Shown here: positions 50,731 through 58,181 of the stretch, one piece after another | How the letters are laid out: every line of letters begins with the position of its first letter | Position numbering within the stretch: position 1 is the first letter of the stretch | NCBI GenBank assembly: GCA_041821315.1 | Contig: JBGUEO010000021.1 | Location: 1 to 64,000, forward strand | Origin: DIGJ01 sp041821315 | GTDB lineage: Bacteria; Bacillota; Clostridia; Lachnospirales; Lachnospiraceae | DNA: 64,000 bases | Reading direction: 5' to 3' | Program-made: the position numbers and the translations under genes | Notes under the pieces: generated by a model | Told to the model about the DNA's origin: nothing | The model's input: the letters and a program-made list of their open reading frames with translations, nothing else | The model's database searches: none

Positions 50731-51495
50731 ATGAAAAATTTTCATACACATACCTTTCGCTGTAAGCATGCGAAGGGTGATGTTTTTGATTATATTAAGA
50801 TGGCAAAATTAAAGAATATGACCGAATTGGGATTTTCAGATCACTCACCGTTGCCAGATGGGTGGTGGCTGGATGTTCGGATGGGTCTTGGGGAGCTTGA
50901 GGGCTATGTAGATGCAGTTTTAGAGGGGAAAAAGGATAATCCTACTATGCGTATTCTACTTGGTCTGGAATGCGATTATTCGCCGGAATATATTTCTTTT
51001 TTTCAGGATATAAAAAAGAAATATGCAATGGACTATTTAATTGGTAGCATCCATGCATTTCCTTTTGAAGGTGAAAAGGTTGGCTGTTTTCAGGAAAAGA
51101 AAATTTTTGATGGAAAAATGTTAAAAGCATATGCAGAATCTTTTGTCAAAGCGATGGAGTCTGGAAGTTTTACCTTTATGGCACATCCAGACCTATTTTG
51201 CTTGAGTCTTGCTGGATGGAATAAAGAGGCACTAGCAGTGAGTGCATATATGTTAGAGGCAGCAAAAGGATTAAATATGCCATTGGAAATAAATTGTAGC
51301 GGCATTCGAAAATCAATGGATATGGGAAAGTTTGAAATTGCGTATCCAAAGAGAGAATTTTGGGAACTAGCCGCACGGTTTGATATTAAAACGATTGTCA
51401 ACTCAGATGCGCATACACCAGAGTCATTGACGGATAATATGGATGCAGGTTTGTTTTTGCAAAAAGAGTATAATATTGAGGAATTTGTTTTTTAA
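50731..51495 (+). CDS. PHP-domain histidinol-phosphatase (HisJ/HisK type)
   Basis: This 254-aa PHP protein has the metal-binding motifs NFHTHTFRCKHAKG, LGFSDHSPLP, IGSIHAFPF, MAHPDLF and VNSDAHTPES. HisJ-type PHP enzymes hydrolyse histidinol phosphate; without other his genes nearby the substrate is not certain. It converges with yitT, the coding ends overlapping by 4 nt with no terminator between. Confidence 0.87.
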   Translation: MKNFHTHTFRCKHAKGDVFDYIKMAKLKNMTELGFSDHSPLPDGWWLDVRMGLGELEGYVDAVLEGKKDNPTMRILLGLECDYSPEYISFFQDIKKKYAMDYLIGSIHAFPFEGEKVGCFQEKKIFDGKMLKAYAESFVKAMESGSFTFMAHPDLFCLSLAGWNKEALAVSAYMLEAAKGLNMPLEINCSGIRKSMDMGKFEIAYPKREFWELAARFDIKTIVNSDAHTPESLTDNMDAGLFLQKEYNIEEFVF

Positions 51496-52355
51496 TGATA
51501 TTCACGATCGAGTGTGAACCCACGGCCTTTTACTTCGTTTACCTGGTTAATTATCATAAATGCATTTGGATCGATGGATTGAACCATGCTATTTAATTTG
51601 GAGAGCTCACGGCTTGAAATAATGGTTAATACTACTTTTGTTGCACTACGATAAAAACCAGTCTCCGCATTCATTAAAGTTGAACCGCGGTCTAATTGAA
51701 GAATAATCATGGTATTTATTTCTTCATATTTTTTACTTACAATTTTTACTTGTGTTTTTGCGCTTCCGGTTAATAATACTTTATCGAGAACAATGCTGTA
51801 GATTAGAACCAATAAAATGCCATATAATGTTTTCTCTTTGCTGGAAAATGCCATTTGTAATAAAAGAATGATAAAGTCAATCATGTAAAGGGAGACAGAT
51901 ACGGGTAACCCTAATTTTTTATTTAAGATAAGGGGTGGAATGTCGAGTCCTCCAGTAGAAGCACCTGCTTTTATTACGATACCAATACCAAAGCCAATCA
52001 TAAACCCAGCACATACAGTGGCAAGCATTGGATTATTTGTGAAATTACTTAGTCCTTTAATATGCGTTGTAATTGCAAGACAAAGGGGATAAAAGAAGGT
52101 GCTAAGTAATGTGGTTATAGCAAATCTTTTTCCGAGAACAACCGCGCCAAGAATAAACAATAGTACGTTGGATAAAAGAATAAAGGTACTAATTGGGATT
52201 GGGAAAAAACGTGTTACAACGAGCGAAAGTCCCGTAGTGCCGCCAGTAATAAGGTTGTTTGGTAAAATAAACATTGCAACTGCCAGTGTATAAATGAGAT
52301 TCCCTAGCAAAATCAAAACTATGTTTTTATAATTGGAATGGATGAGTTGTTTCAT
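51492..52355 (-). CDS. YitT family membrane protein
   Basis: This 287-aa protein has five to six hydrophobic helices in the first 200 residues, including NNLITGGTTGLSLVVTRFF and GFMIGFGIGIVIKAGASTGGLDIPPLIL, followed by the soluble DUF2179 domain (STLMNAETGFYR, LTIISSRELSKLNSMVQSID). The family is widespread in Firmicutes without an agreed function. Its ribosome binding site AGAGGTAG overlaps the stop of a 39-codon leader ORF, and a terminator hairpin lies inside that leader. Confidence 0.9.
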   Translation of the reverse strand: MKQLIHSNYKNIVLILLGNLIYTLAVAMFILPNNLITGGTTGLSLVVTRFFPIPISTFILLSNVLLFILGAVVLGKRFAITTLLSTFFYPLCLAITTHIKGLSNFTNNPMLATVCAGFMIGFGIGIVIKAGASTGGLDIPPLILNKKLGLPVSVSLYMIDFIILLLQMAFSSKEKTLYGILLVLIYSIVLDKVLLTGSAKTQVKIVSKKYEEINTMIILQLDRGSTLMNAETGFYRSATKVVLTIISSRELSKLNSMVQSIDPNAFMIINQVNEVKGRGFTLDREYH

Positions 52356-52358
52356 AAA

Positions 52359-52478
52359 CTACCTCTGCTTTCTTATTGAGTTATCACTCTGCCATGATAA
52401 AGGGCAAAAAATAAAGCATACCTCAAATGGTATGCTATGTTTCTTCGATATGGAGTTGTCAAAATTATAAAATTGCAT
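52359..52478 (-). CDS. 39-aa leader peptide ORF upstream of yitT
   Basis: On the minus strand ATG 52478 follows AAAGGGGGAA and opens a 39-codon frame (start MQFYNFDNSISKKH) that passes through a terminator-like hairpin and stops with TAG, 3 nt before the yitT start, inside the yitT ribosome binding site. The peptide is not recognisable and its sequence may matter less than its translation. It could be a leader ORF whose translation controls the hairpin or couples to yitT. Confidence 0.5.
   Translation of the reverse strand: MQFYNFDNSISKKHSIPFEVCFIFCPLSWQSDNSIRKQR
52415..52436 (-). terminator. Attenuator-like terminator in the yitT leader
   Basis: AGCATACC and GGTATGCT form a perfect 8-bp stem with a 6-nt loop; on the minus strand it is followed by TTATTTTTTG. 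It lies 60 nt upstream of yitT, downstream of a TATAAT box on the same strand near 52515, so transcripts would have to pass it to reach yitT. Confidence 0.7.
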
Positions 52479-52600
52479 CGGACAATTCCCCCTTTTAAAG
52501 AACAATAATAGCATTATAGCATAAATAAGTAAAGATTTTTTTATACAATGGTGGTATACTATTTTTGATAGTAAAACGAAGTTGGAACGGAGGTAAAATT

Positions 52601-54277
52601 ATGAAATTTAGTGAGATGCCTTACGAAAGAGTCAGTTATGAAGAGGTAGAGGCAAAATATAAGGGTTTAATGGAAGCGTTTCATGAGGCAAAAAGTGGAG
52701 AAGAGCAGTTTGAGGTGCATAAAAAACAATATGAAATTAGTGATTGGATCAGTACAAATATTACCATTGCACAGATACATCATGATATTGATACAAGGGA
52801 TGCGTTTTTTGATAAAGAACAAGCCTATTATGATGAAATTATGCCGAAAATCAGTAATTTAAGTGTAGAATATGCAAAACTTTTATATCATTCTCCTTAT
52901 AAGGACTTTTTAGAAGAAAAGATTGGTAAGGTAGCATTTAAAAATATTGAAATAAGCTTAAAAGCATTTGATGAAACGTTAATTCCTCTAATGCAAGAAG
53001 AAAATGCGTTAACAACGGAATATGATAATTTGCTTGCAGGGGCACAAATTCCTTGGAATGGGGAAGTACTTAACTTATCACTGATGAGAAAATATTTGAC
53101 AAGCAATGATCGTGATACAAGAAAATGTGCATATGAGGCATATACAAGTTTTTTTGCTGAACATGCACAAAAATTAGATGAGCTGTTTGACAAGCTTGTA
53201 TGGAATCGGACAAAACAGGCAAGAGAGTTAGGGTATGATAATTATTTAGAACTTGGATATTACCGCATGAACCGTAACTGTTATGACAAAGAAATGATAA
53301 GAAAATACCGCGATCAAGTGAAAAAGGATTTTGTTCCTTTTGTTGAAGCATTGCATGAGAAGAGAAGAAAAAGACTGGGTTTAAGTAAACTTTTTTATTT
53401 TGACGAGGGAATATATTTTAGGAATGGCAATCCAACTCCAGTTGGCACACCAGAAGAAATTTTAGCAAATGGCCAAAAAATGTATCAAGAGCTTTCTTTG
53501 GAAACCAAAGAATTTTTTGACTTTATGATAGAAAACGAATTGTTTGACGTGCTTGGAAGAAAGACAAAAAAAACGGGTGGATATATGACATTTCTTCCGA
53601 TGTATCATGCACCATTTATCTTTGCAAACTTTAATGGAACGAGTGGTGATGTAGATGTAATAACACATGAATGTGGTCATGCGTTTCAAGGATATATTTC
53701 AGGTAAAGATCCGATTCGTGAACATGCTGAAATCACAATGGAAACGGCAGAAGTACATTCTATGTCGATGGAATTTTTTGTAGAGCCTTGGATGAAATTG
53801 TTTTTTGAAGATCGAACCCAAGACTATATATCGATGCATTTGGAAGATGCAGCAGCATTTATTCCGTATGGAACAATGGTAGATGAATTTCAACATATCA
53901 TTTATGAAAATCCTAATATGACTCCGATGGAGCGCCATACTGCATGGAGAAGTCTTGAAAAGGAGTACAAGCCCCATCTTGATTATGAAGGAAATGTATT
54001 TTTTGAAAAAGGTGGTTTTTGGCAAAAACAACATCACATTTATGATTATCCGCTTTATTATATTGATTATTGTCTTGCCCAGACGTGTGCATTTCAATAT
54101 AAAGTAAAAATGGATGAAGATTATAAACGTGCATGGGAAAGTTATTTAAAACTTTGCAAGTTATCAGCAAGTGATTTTTATGTGAATATGATAAAAGAAG
54201 TTGGGCTAGATAGTCCATTTGAAGATGGTTGTATGAAACATATTGTTGAAAAACTTTCGGAAAAAATCAAAGAATGA
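52601..54277 (+). CDS. M3-family oligoendopeptidase
   Basis: This 558-aa zinc peptidase has the HExxH site in THECGHAFQGY and the third ligand in HAEITMETAEVHSMSMEFF. The overall helical M3 architecture resembles PepF-like oligopeptidases. It probably degrades short peptides in the cytoplasm, since no signal peptide is present. The start at 52601 follows ACGGAGGTAA; the frame extends to a TTG at 52565 without a site. aroC follows 15 nt later. Confidence 0.92.
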   Translation: MKFSEMPYERVSYEEVEAKYKGLMEAFHEAKSGEEQFEVHKKQYEISDWISTNITIAQIHHDIDTRDAFFDKEQAYYDEIMPKISNLSVEYAKLLYHSPYKDFLEEKIGKVAFKNIEISLKAFDETLIPLMQEENALTTEYDNLLAGAQIPWNGEVLNLSLMRKYLTSNDRDTRKCAYEAYTSFFAEHAQKLDELFDKLVWNRTKQARELGYDNYLELGYYRMNRNCYDKEMIRKYRDQVKKDFVPFVEALHEKRRKRLGLSKLFYFDEGIYFRNGNPTPVGTPEEILANGQKMYQELSLETKEFFDFMIENELFDVLGRKTKKTGGYMTFLPMYHAPFIFANFNGTSGDVDVITHECGHAFQGYISGKDPIREHAEITMETAEVHSMSMEFFVEPWMKLFFEDRTQDYISMHLEDAAAFIPYGTMVDEFQHIIYENPNMTPMERHTAWRSLEKEYKPHLDYEGNVFFEKGGFWQKQHHIYDYPLYYIDYCLAQTCAFQYKVKMDEDYKRAWESYLKLCKLSASDFYVNMIKEVGLDSPFEDGCMKHIVEKLSEKIKE

Positions 54278-54292
54278 ATGATGAGGTAAGCT

Positions 54293-55396
54293 ATGGCAGG
54301 TTCAAGTTTTGGAAACTTATTTCGAGTTACAACATGGGGGGAATCACACGGAAAGGGACTTGGAGTCGTTGTAGATGGTTGCCCGGCAGGACTTATGATA
54401 GAGGAAGCAACGATTCAAAAATTTTTGGATCGAAGAAAACCAGGAAGTAATCCGTACACAACTACAAGAAAAGAGGGGGATCTAGTCTCTATCCTATCGG
54501 GGATATTTGAAGGAAAAACAACAGGAACTCCAATTTCAATGATGGTGATGAATGAGAGCCAACGATCGATGGATTATAATGATATTGCTTCTTATTATCG
54601 TCCAGGTCATGCGGATTATACGTTTGATATGAAATATGGATTTAGGGATTATCGAGGAGGAGGACGTTCCTCAGGCCGAGAGACGATAGGAAGGGTATCT
54701 GCGGGTGCAATTGCTGAAGCAATTTTAAATGAATTAGGGATTACAGTAACCGCTTATACGAAGTCGATTGGACCTGTCTCGATTGATTATACAAAATGCA
54801 ACTATAAATCCATTTCTGAAAGTGTATTATATATGCCTGATTTAGAGGCTTCTGTGGCTGCGGAACATTATTTGAAAGAAAAAATGCAACAGATGGATTC
54901 TGCTGGTGGAATTGTGGAATGTATTGTAAAAGGAATGCCTGCAGGAATTGGTTCACCTGTTTTTGAAAAATTGGATGCAAATATTGGGAAAGCAATTATG
55001 TCAATTGGTGGAGTAAAAGGATTTGAAGTAGGAAGTGGTTTCCAGGCGGCATCCATGTGTGGGTATGAAAGCAATGATTTTTTCAAAGCGAGCACAGAGG
55101 GAGCAATTGTAAAAGATAGTAACCATGCAGGTGGAATATTGGGTGGAATTAGTGATGGCTCTGAACTTATATTACGTGCTGCATTTAAACCAACGCCATC
55201 CATTGCCAAAAAACAAAATACGGTAAATAAAAATGGAGAAGAAATTGAAATTGAGGTAAAAGGGCGTCATGATCCTATAATTGTACCACGGGCGGTAGTA
55301 GTAGTAGAGTCAATGGTTGCAGTGACTTTAGTTGATATGCTTTTTGAAAATATGTCATCTCAGATAGGTTATATCAAGCATTTTTATAGAGATTAA
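54293..55396 (+). CDS. aroC: Chorismate synthase
   Basis: This 367-aa enzyme makes chorismate from EPSP, the last common step to aromatic amino acids, with reduced FMN. It has GNLFRVTTWGESHGKGLGVVVDG, the FMN-site region DYRGGGRSSGRETIGRV, GSGFQAASMCGYESND and GGILGGISDGSEL. No other shikimate genes adjoin it; it shares its transcript with the M3 peptidase. Confidence 0.96.
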   Translation: MAGSSFGNLFRVTTWGESHGKGLGVVVDGCPAGLMIEEATIQKFLDRRKPGSNPYTTTRKEGDLVSILSGIFEGKTTGTPISMMVMNESQRSMDYNDIASYYRPGHADYTFDMKYGFRDYRGGGRSSGRETIGRVSAGAIAEAILNELGITVTAYTKSIGPVSIDYTKCNYKSISESVLYMPDLEASVAAEHYLKEKMQQMDSAGGIVECIVKGMPAGIGSPVFEKLDANIGKAIMSIGGVKGFEVGSGFQAASMCGYESNDFFKASTEGAIVKDSNHAGGILGGISDGSELILRAAFKPTPSIAKKQNTVNKNGEEIEIEVKGRHDPIIVPRAVVVVESMVAVTLVDMLFENMSSQIGYIKHFYRD

Positions 55397-55465
55397 CTGT
55401 GATACGAATTGCAAAATGACGATTTGTGTCATATATTGATATAAAAAGTAGGAAAGAAGAGAAAA

Positions 55466-55645
55466 ATGCAATACAAAAATTTTGATTATGCTTCGCCAAA
55501 CTTAAGCGATGATGATACAACGTTGTATGAAACAATGCAAGAAGGAAAAACGCGTCTTGTAATTGATGAAACTACAATTTATGAAGTTGATATTGAGTGC
55601 GAGATGTGCAAAAATAGAAATGGATTTTTGGACAGACGAAAATAA
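55466..55645 (+). CDS. Hypothetical 59-aa acidic protein with C-x-x-C
   Basis: ATG 55466 follows AGGAAAGAAG and the frame ends at TAA 55645. The peptide (start MQYKNFDYASPN) is acidic and ends with IECEMCKNRNGFLDRRK, with a single C-x-x-C pair that could bind metal or form a disulfide as a dimer. No homologue is recognised. A shared bidirectional terminator follows it. Confidence 0.65.
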   Translation: MQYKNFDYASPNLSDDDTTLYETMQEGKTRLVIDETTIYEVDIECEMCKNRNGFLDRRK

Positions 55646-55646
55646 A

Positions 55647-55678
55647 AAAAGGGAGTGCAGTTGCACTTCCCTTTTAAA
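55647..55678. terminator. Bidirectional terminator
   Basis: AAAAGGGAGTGCA and TGCACTTCCCTTTT pair with a one-base bulge and have A/T tracts on both sides. It ends the 59-aa gene (plus) and the Cys/Gly-rich gene (minus). Confidence 0.8.
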
Positions 55679-55683
55679 AAATA

Positions 55684-55896
55684 TTAGCAGAAACCATTAC
55701 CACCACAGCAGCAAAGAAGAATTATGATCCACATCATTCCACCGCAATCATTACCACCACAGCCACTGCCACCACAGCTATTGCCAAATCCGCCGCCACC
55801 ACAGCAGCATAACAAAAGGATGATCCAAATGCAATTGTTTCCCATTCCGACATCATTACCTCCACAACCGCAGTTTGTAGTTGTTAAATCACTCAT
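55684..55896 (-). CDS. Cys/Gly-rich protein, chorion class high-cysteine HCB type
   Basis: This 70-aa protein is extremely rich in Cys and Gly and carries two copies of one unit: CGGNDVG...WIILLLCCCGGGGF and CGGNDCGG...WIIILLCCCGGNGF. Each has a hydrophobic WII-LLL core closed by a CCC triplet. Such proteins in Clostridia are annotated as chorion class high-cysteine HCB protein 13 and are thought to be structural, possibly spore-surface proteins. The start at 55896 follows TAGGAGGCA; the longer frame to 55956 overlaps the promoter. The promoter looks like a mother-cell sporulation type. Confidence 0.85.
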   Translation of the reverse strand: MSDLTTTNCGCGGNDVGMGNNCIWIILLLCCCGGGGFGNSCGGSGCGGNDCGGMMWIIILLCCCGGNGFC

Positions 55897-55925
55897 ATAT
55901 TGCCTCCTAAAAATATTTACATTGT

Positions 55926-55952
55926 ATTGTATGTGGGAGTGCTTGCCAATGT
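55926..55952 (-). promoter_or_regulatory. Candidate sporulation (sigma-E/K-type) promoter
   Basis: On the minus strand CATACAAT (55933-55926) matches the -10 box of mother-cell sigma factors, and AC lies 17 nt upstream (55952-55951), the sigma-K -35 pattern. TTGAAC overlaps the same place, so a vegetative promoter is not excluded. Spacing to the Cys/Gly-rich gene start is about 30 nt. Confidence 0.5.
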
Positions 55953-56042
55953 TCAAAATTTTTAATATAATAATAATTTAATTTGCATTGTCTTAAAAGT
56001 GATGTTAAAATTACTTCAACTTAACAATAATGGAGGATAGGT

Positions 56043-56513
56043 ATGAATGACAATTTTATTACATTAACAATTAGAAAGCAAAAAAACATTGCACTCATTG
56101 CGCACGATAGTAAAAAACCGGAATTAATCCAATGGTGTGATGAAAATAAGGAATTATTAAAAAAACATATTTTATGCGGAACAGGAACGACAGCACGTAT
56201 GATTACTGATCAAACGAATTTACCGGTAAAAGGTTATAATAGTGGTCCGCTCGGAGGAGATCAGCAGATTGGAGCAAAGATTGTTGAGGGAAAAGTGGAT
56301 TTTGTTGTTTTCTTTTCAGATCCATTAGAGGCACAGCCACATGATCCAGACGTAAAAGCATTGCTTCGTATTGCACAGGTATATGATATTCCAATGGCAA
56401 ATAATAAGGCAACGGCTGATTTTATGATTACTTCGTCTTTTATGAATGAAGAATATGACCATACCATTATTAATTTCAAAAAAAATGTTAGGGATCGAGC
56501 GAAAACACTTTAA
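56043..56513 (+). CDS. mgsA: Methylglyoxal synthase
   Basis: This 156-aa enzyme converts dihydroxyacetone phosphate to methylglyoxal and phosphate, a bypass of lower glycolysis. It has IALIAHDSKKPELIQWC, the phosphate loop CGTGTTARMI, SGPLGGDQQIGAKI and FFSDPLEAQPHDPDVKALLR with the catalytic Asp. GGAGG precedes the ATG. It is co-oriented with the following membrane-protein gene 15 nt later. Confidence 0.95.
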   Translation: MNDNFITLTIRKQKNIALIAHDSKKPELIQWCDENKELLKKHILCGTGTTARMITDQTNLPVKGYNSGPLGGDQQIGAKIVEGKVDFVVFFSDPLEAQPHDPDVKALLRIAQVYDIPMANNKATADFMITSSFMNEEYDHTIINFKKNVRDRAKTL

Positions 56514-56528
56514 TGGGGAGAAATCATT

Positions 56529-57152
56529 GTGAAAAAATTTTTACAATCTAAGATATTTCGGATTGCAGGTTATGTTGAGCTATTTGTTACATTTATACTA
56601 ATTATTGCAATTGCTGTACTATCGGTTCAATTTATGCTTGGAATTTTTAATCCGGATGTTTATAAGGGAACATATAGCACGGATGTTATGAATGAATTCT
56701 TGGCACAGGCGTTTAGCTTGGCAGTGGGAGTCGAGTTTGTTAAAATGCTTAGTAAGCATACACCAAGTACTGTCATTGAAGTATTGTTATTTGCGACAGC
56801 AAGACAGATTGTGGTGCTACATAATGACGCACTCGCTACATTTATGGGAGTAATTACAATCGCATCCTTGTTTGCAATAAGAAAATATTTATTTTGTGGT
56901 TTTGATGAAACGGAGAGAGTTATTTTAAGAGCAAGCTTAAAAGTAAAAATTGCCAATATAATTTCACACGTTCATTTACCAGAAGATGATGAAGAGACAC
57001 TAAGAGAAGTCGTTATTCGTATGTTAGAGGATAAAAAGATCACCATTGCAACGGGTGCTGTTGCATATTATGATCATGATGGATTAGCTCTTCGGATTGC
57101 TAAAATGAGTCATGGAAAAATTACAAGAGTTGAAGTGATTCGCTCCGTTTAG
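56529..57152 (+). CDS. Membrane protein with CorC/HlyC-like C-terminal domain
   Basis: This 207-aa protein starts with GTG 56529 behind GGGGAG. It has four hydrophobic helices in residues about 13-130, then a charged soluble domain (HVHLPEDDEETLREVVIRML, ending ALRIAKMSHGKITRVEVIRS). The C-terminal beta pattern resembles the transporter-associated CorC/HlyC domain and the membrane part resembles PsiE-like proteins; both are weak resemblances. It follows mgsA and ends in a strong terminator. Function unknown. Confidence 0.7.
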   Translation: MKKFLQSKIFRIAGYVELFVTFILIIAIAVLSVQFMLGIFNPDVYKGTYSTDVMNEFLAQAFSLAVGVEFVKMLSKHTPSTVIEVLLFATARQIVVLHNDALATFMGVITIASLFAIRKYLFCGFDETERVILRASLKVKIANIISHVHLPEDDEETLREVVIRMLEDKKITIATGAVAYYDHDGLALRIAKMSHGKITRVEVIRSV

Positions 57153-57161
57153 AAGATTAAT

Positions 57162-57210
57162 AAAAACGAATTTCTTTTTTCTTTGTTAGAAAATGAAATT
57201 CGTTTTTTAT
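57162..57210 (+). terminator. Terminator after the mgsA operon
   Basis: AAAAACGAATTTC (57162-57174) pairs with GAAATTCGTTTTT (57195-57207). Confidence 0.85.
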
Positions 57211-57246
57211 TGATTGAGATAGTAAGAGGGAATTTGCATAGATAGG

Positions 57247-57276
57247 TTGACTTAATCGTAGTGTATAGAGTATATT
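57247..57276 (+). promoter_or_regulatory. Candidate promoter of the Rrf2 gene
   Basis: TTGACT (57247-57252) and TATATT (57271-57276) are separated by 18 nt. Confidence 0.5.
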
Positions 57277-57315
57277 TGTAATAGTAACAAAACAATATTT
57301 GAGGCGGTGACCGTA

Positions 57316-57750
57316 TTGAAAATATCAACAAAAGGGCGATATGCATTACGACTAATGCTTGACTTAGCACTTCATAATAATGGTGAATTTATTCGAATTA
57401 AGGCAATTGCAGCAAGACAGGAAATATCAGAAAAGTATTTGGAACAAATTATTAGTTATTTAAACCGTGCTGGCTACGTTAAGAGTGCCAGAGGTGTTCA
57501 GGGTGGCTATAAACTGGCAAAGAGTCCAGAAGAGTATACGGTAGGGATGATACTTCGATTAACAGAAGGAAGTCTTTCTCCGGTGGCTTGTCTTGAGGAC
57601 GAGAAAAATACTTGCGAAAGACAAGAAGGATGTGCAACGCTAGAATTGTGGAAACGAATGGACGAAGCAATCAAAGGGGTAGTTGACCATGTGACACTTG
57701 CTAATTTAATGGAATGGCAGATGGACAAAATAGATAACTATATCATATAG
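57316..57750 (+). CDS. Rrf2-family transcriptional regulator
   Basis: This 144-aa protein begins KISTKGRYALRLMLDLALH and has the winged helix with KAIAARQEISEKYLEQIISYLNRAGYVKSARGVQGGYKLA. The C-terminal part contains three Cys in ACLEDEKNTCERQEGC, the spacing of Fe-S cluster ligands in IscR- and NsrR-type members. The start is a TTG at 57316, 8 nt after GAGGCGG; a GTG at 57307 lies inside that site. It probably senses iron-sulfur status or redox/nitrosative stress. The PilZ gene follows 10 nt later. Confidence 0.9.
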   Translation: MKISTKGRYALRLMLDLALHNNGEFIRIKAIAARQEISEKYLEQIISYLNRAGYVKSARGVQGGYKLAKSPEEYTVGMILRLTEGSLSPVACLEDEKNTCERQEGCATLELWKRMDEAIKGVVDHVTLANLMEWQMDKIDNYII

Positions 57751-57760
57751 GGAGGATTAT

Positions 57761-58111
57761 ATGGAGGAAAAGAGAAAAAATAAGAGATTACCTGCTGAGT
57801 TATTTTTGGATATATCATCCATATTTAAGCAGAATAATGTAAAAACAGATAATGTACATGCACCAATTGAGGTAATTGATATTTCGAAATCTGGAATTGG
57901 CTTTAAATCAACCAGTATTTTGCCCATAGGATTTTATTTTAACGCAAAACTTCAGCTTGGGGGGAGTGACTCAGTCCTAAATTGTGTCGTGCGAATTGTG
58001 CGGAGTCAGCTTGCACAAGATGAAACAAACTTATATGGTTGTGAATTTGTTGGATTAGCACCAATTCTTGATTACATTTTTGATGAATATGAGGAATCAA
58101 TTAAAAAATAA
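57761..58111 (+). CDS. PilZ-domain protein
   Basis: This 116-aa protein is a single PilZ domain with the cyclic-di-GMP binding marks RKNKR (R-x-x-x-R) near the N terminus and DISKSGIGFKS (D-x-S-x-x-G). It probably binds c-di-GMP and acts on an unknown partner. It shares a transcript with the Rrf2 regulator and converges on the FliK-like gene. Confidence 0.88.
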   Translation: MEEKRKNKRLPAELFLDISSIFKQNNVKTDNVHAPIEVIDISKSGIGFKSTSILPIGFYFNAKLQLGGSDSVLNCVVRIVRSQLAQDETNLYGCEFVGLAPILDYIFDEYEESIKK

Positions 58112-58124
58112 AGCATACGTTATT

Positions 58125-58181
58125 AAAAAAATAGGATTATGCATGATATGTTTAGCAATCATGTGTTATCCTATTTTGTAT
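58125..58181. terminator. Terminator between the PilZ and FliK-like genes
   Basis: AAATAGGAT with ATGAT on the left pairs with ATCAT and ATCCTATTT on the right, with small internal loops, followed by TGTATTT. T- and A-rich tails on both sides allow use by both genes. Confidence 0.7.
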
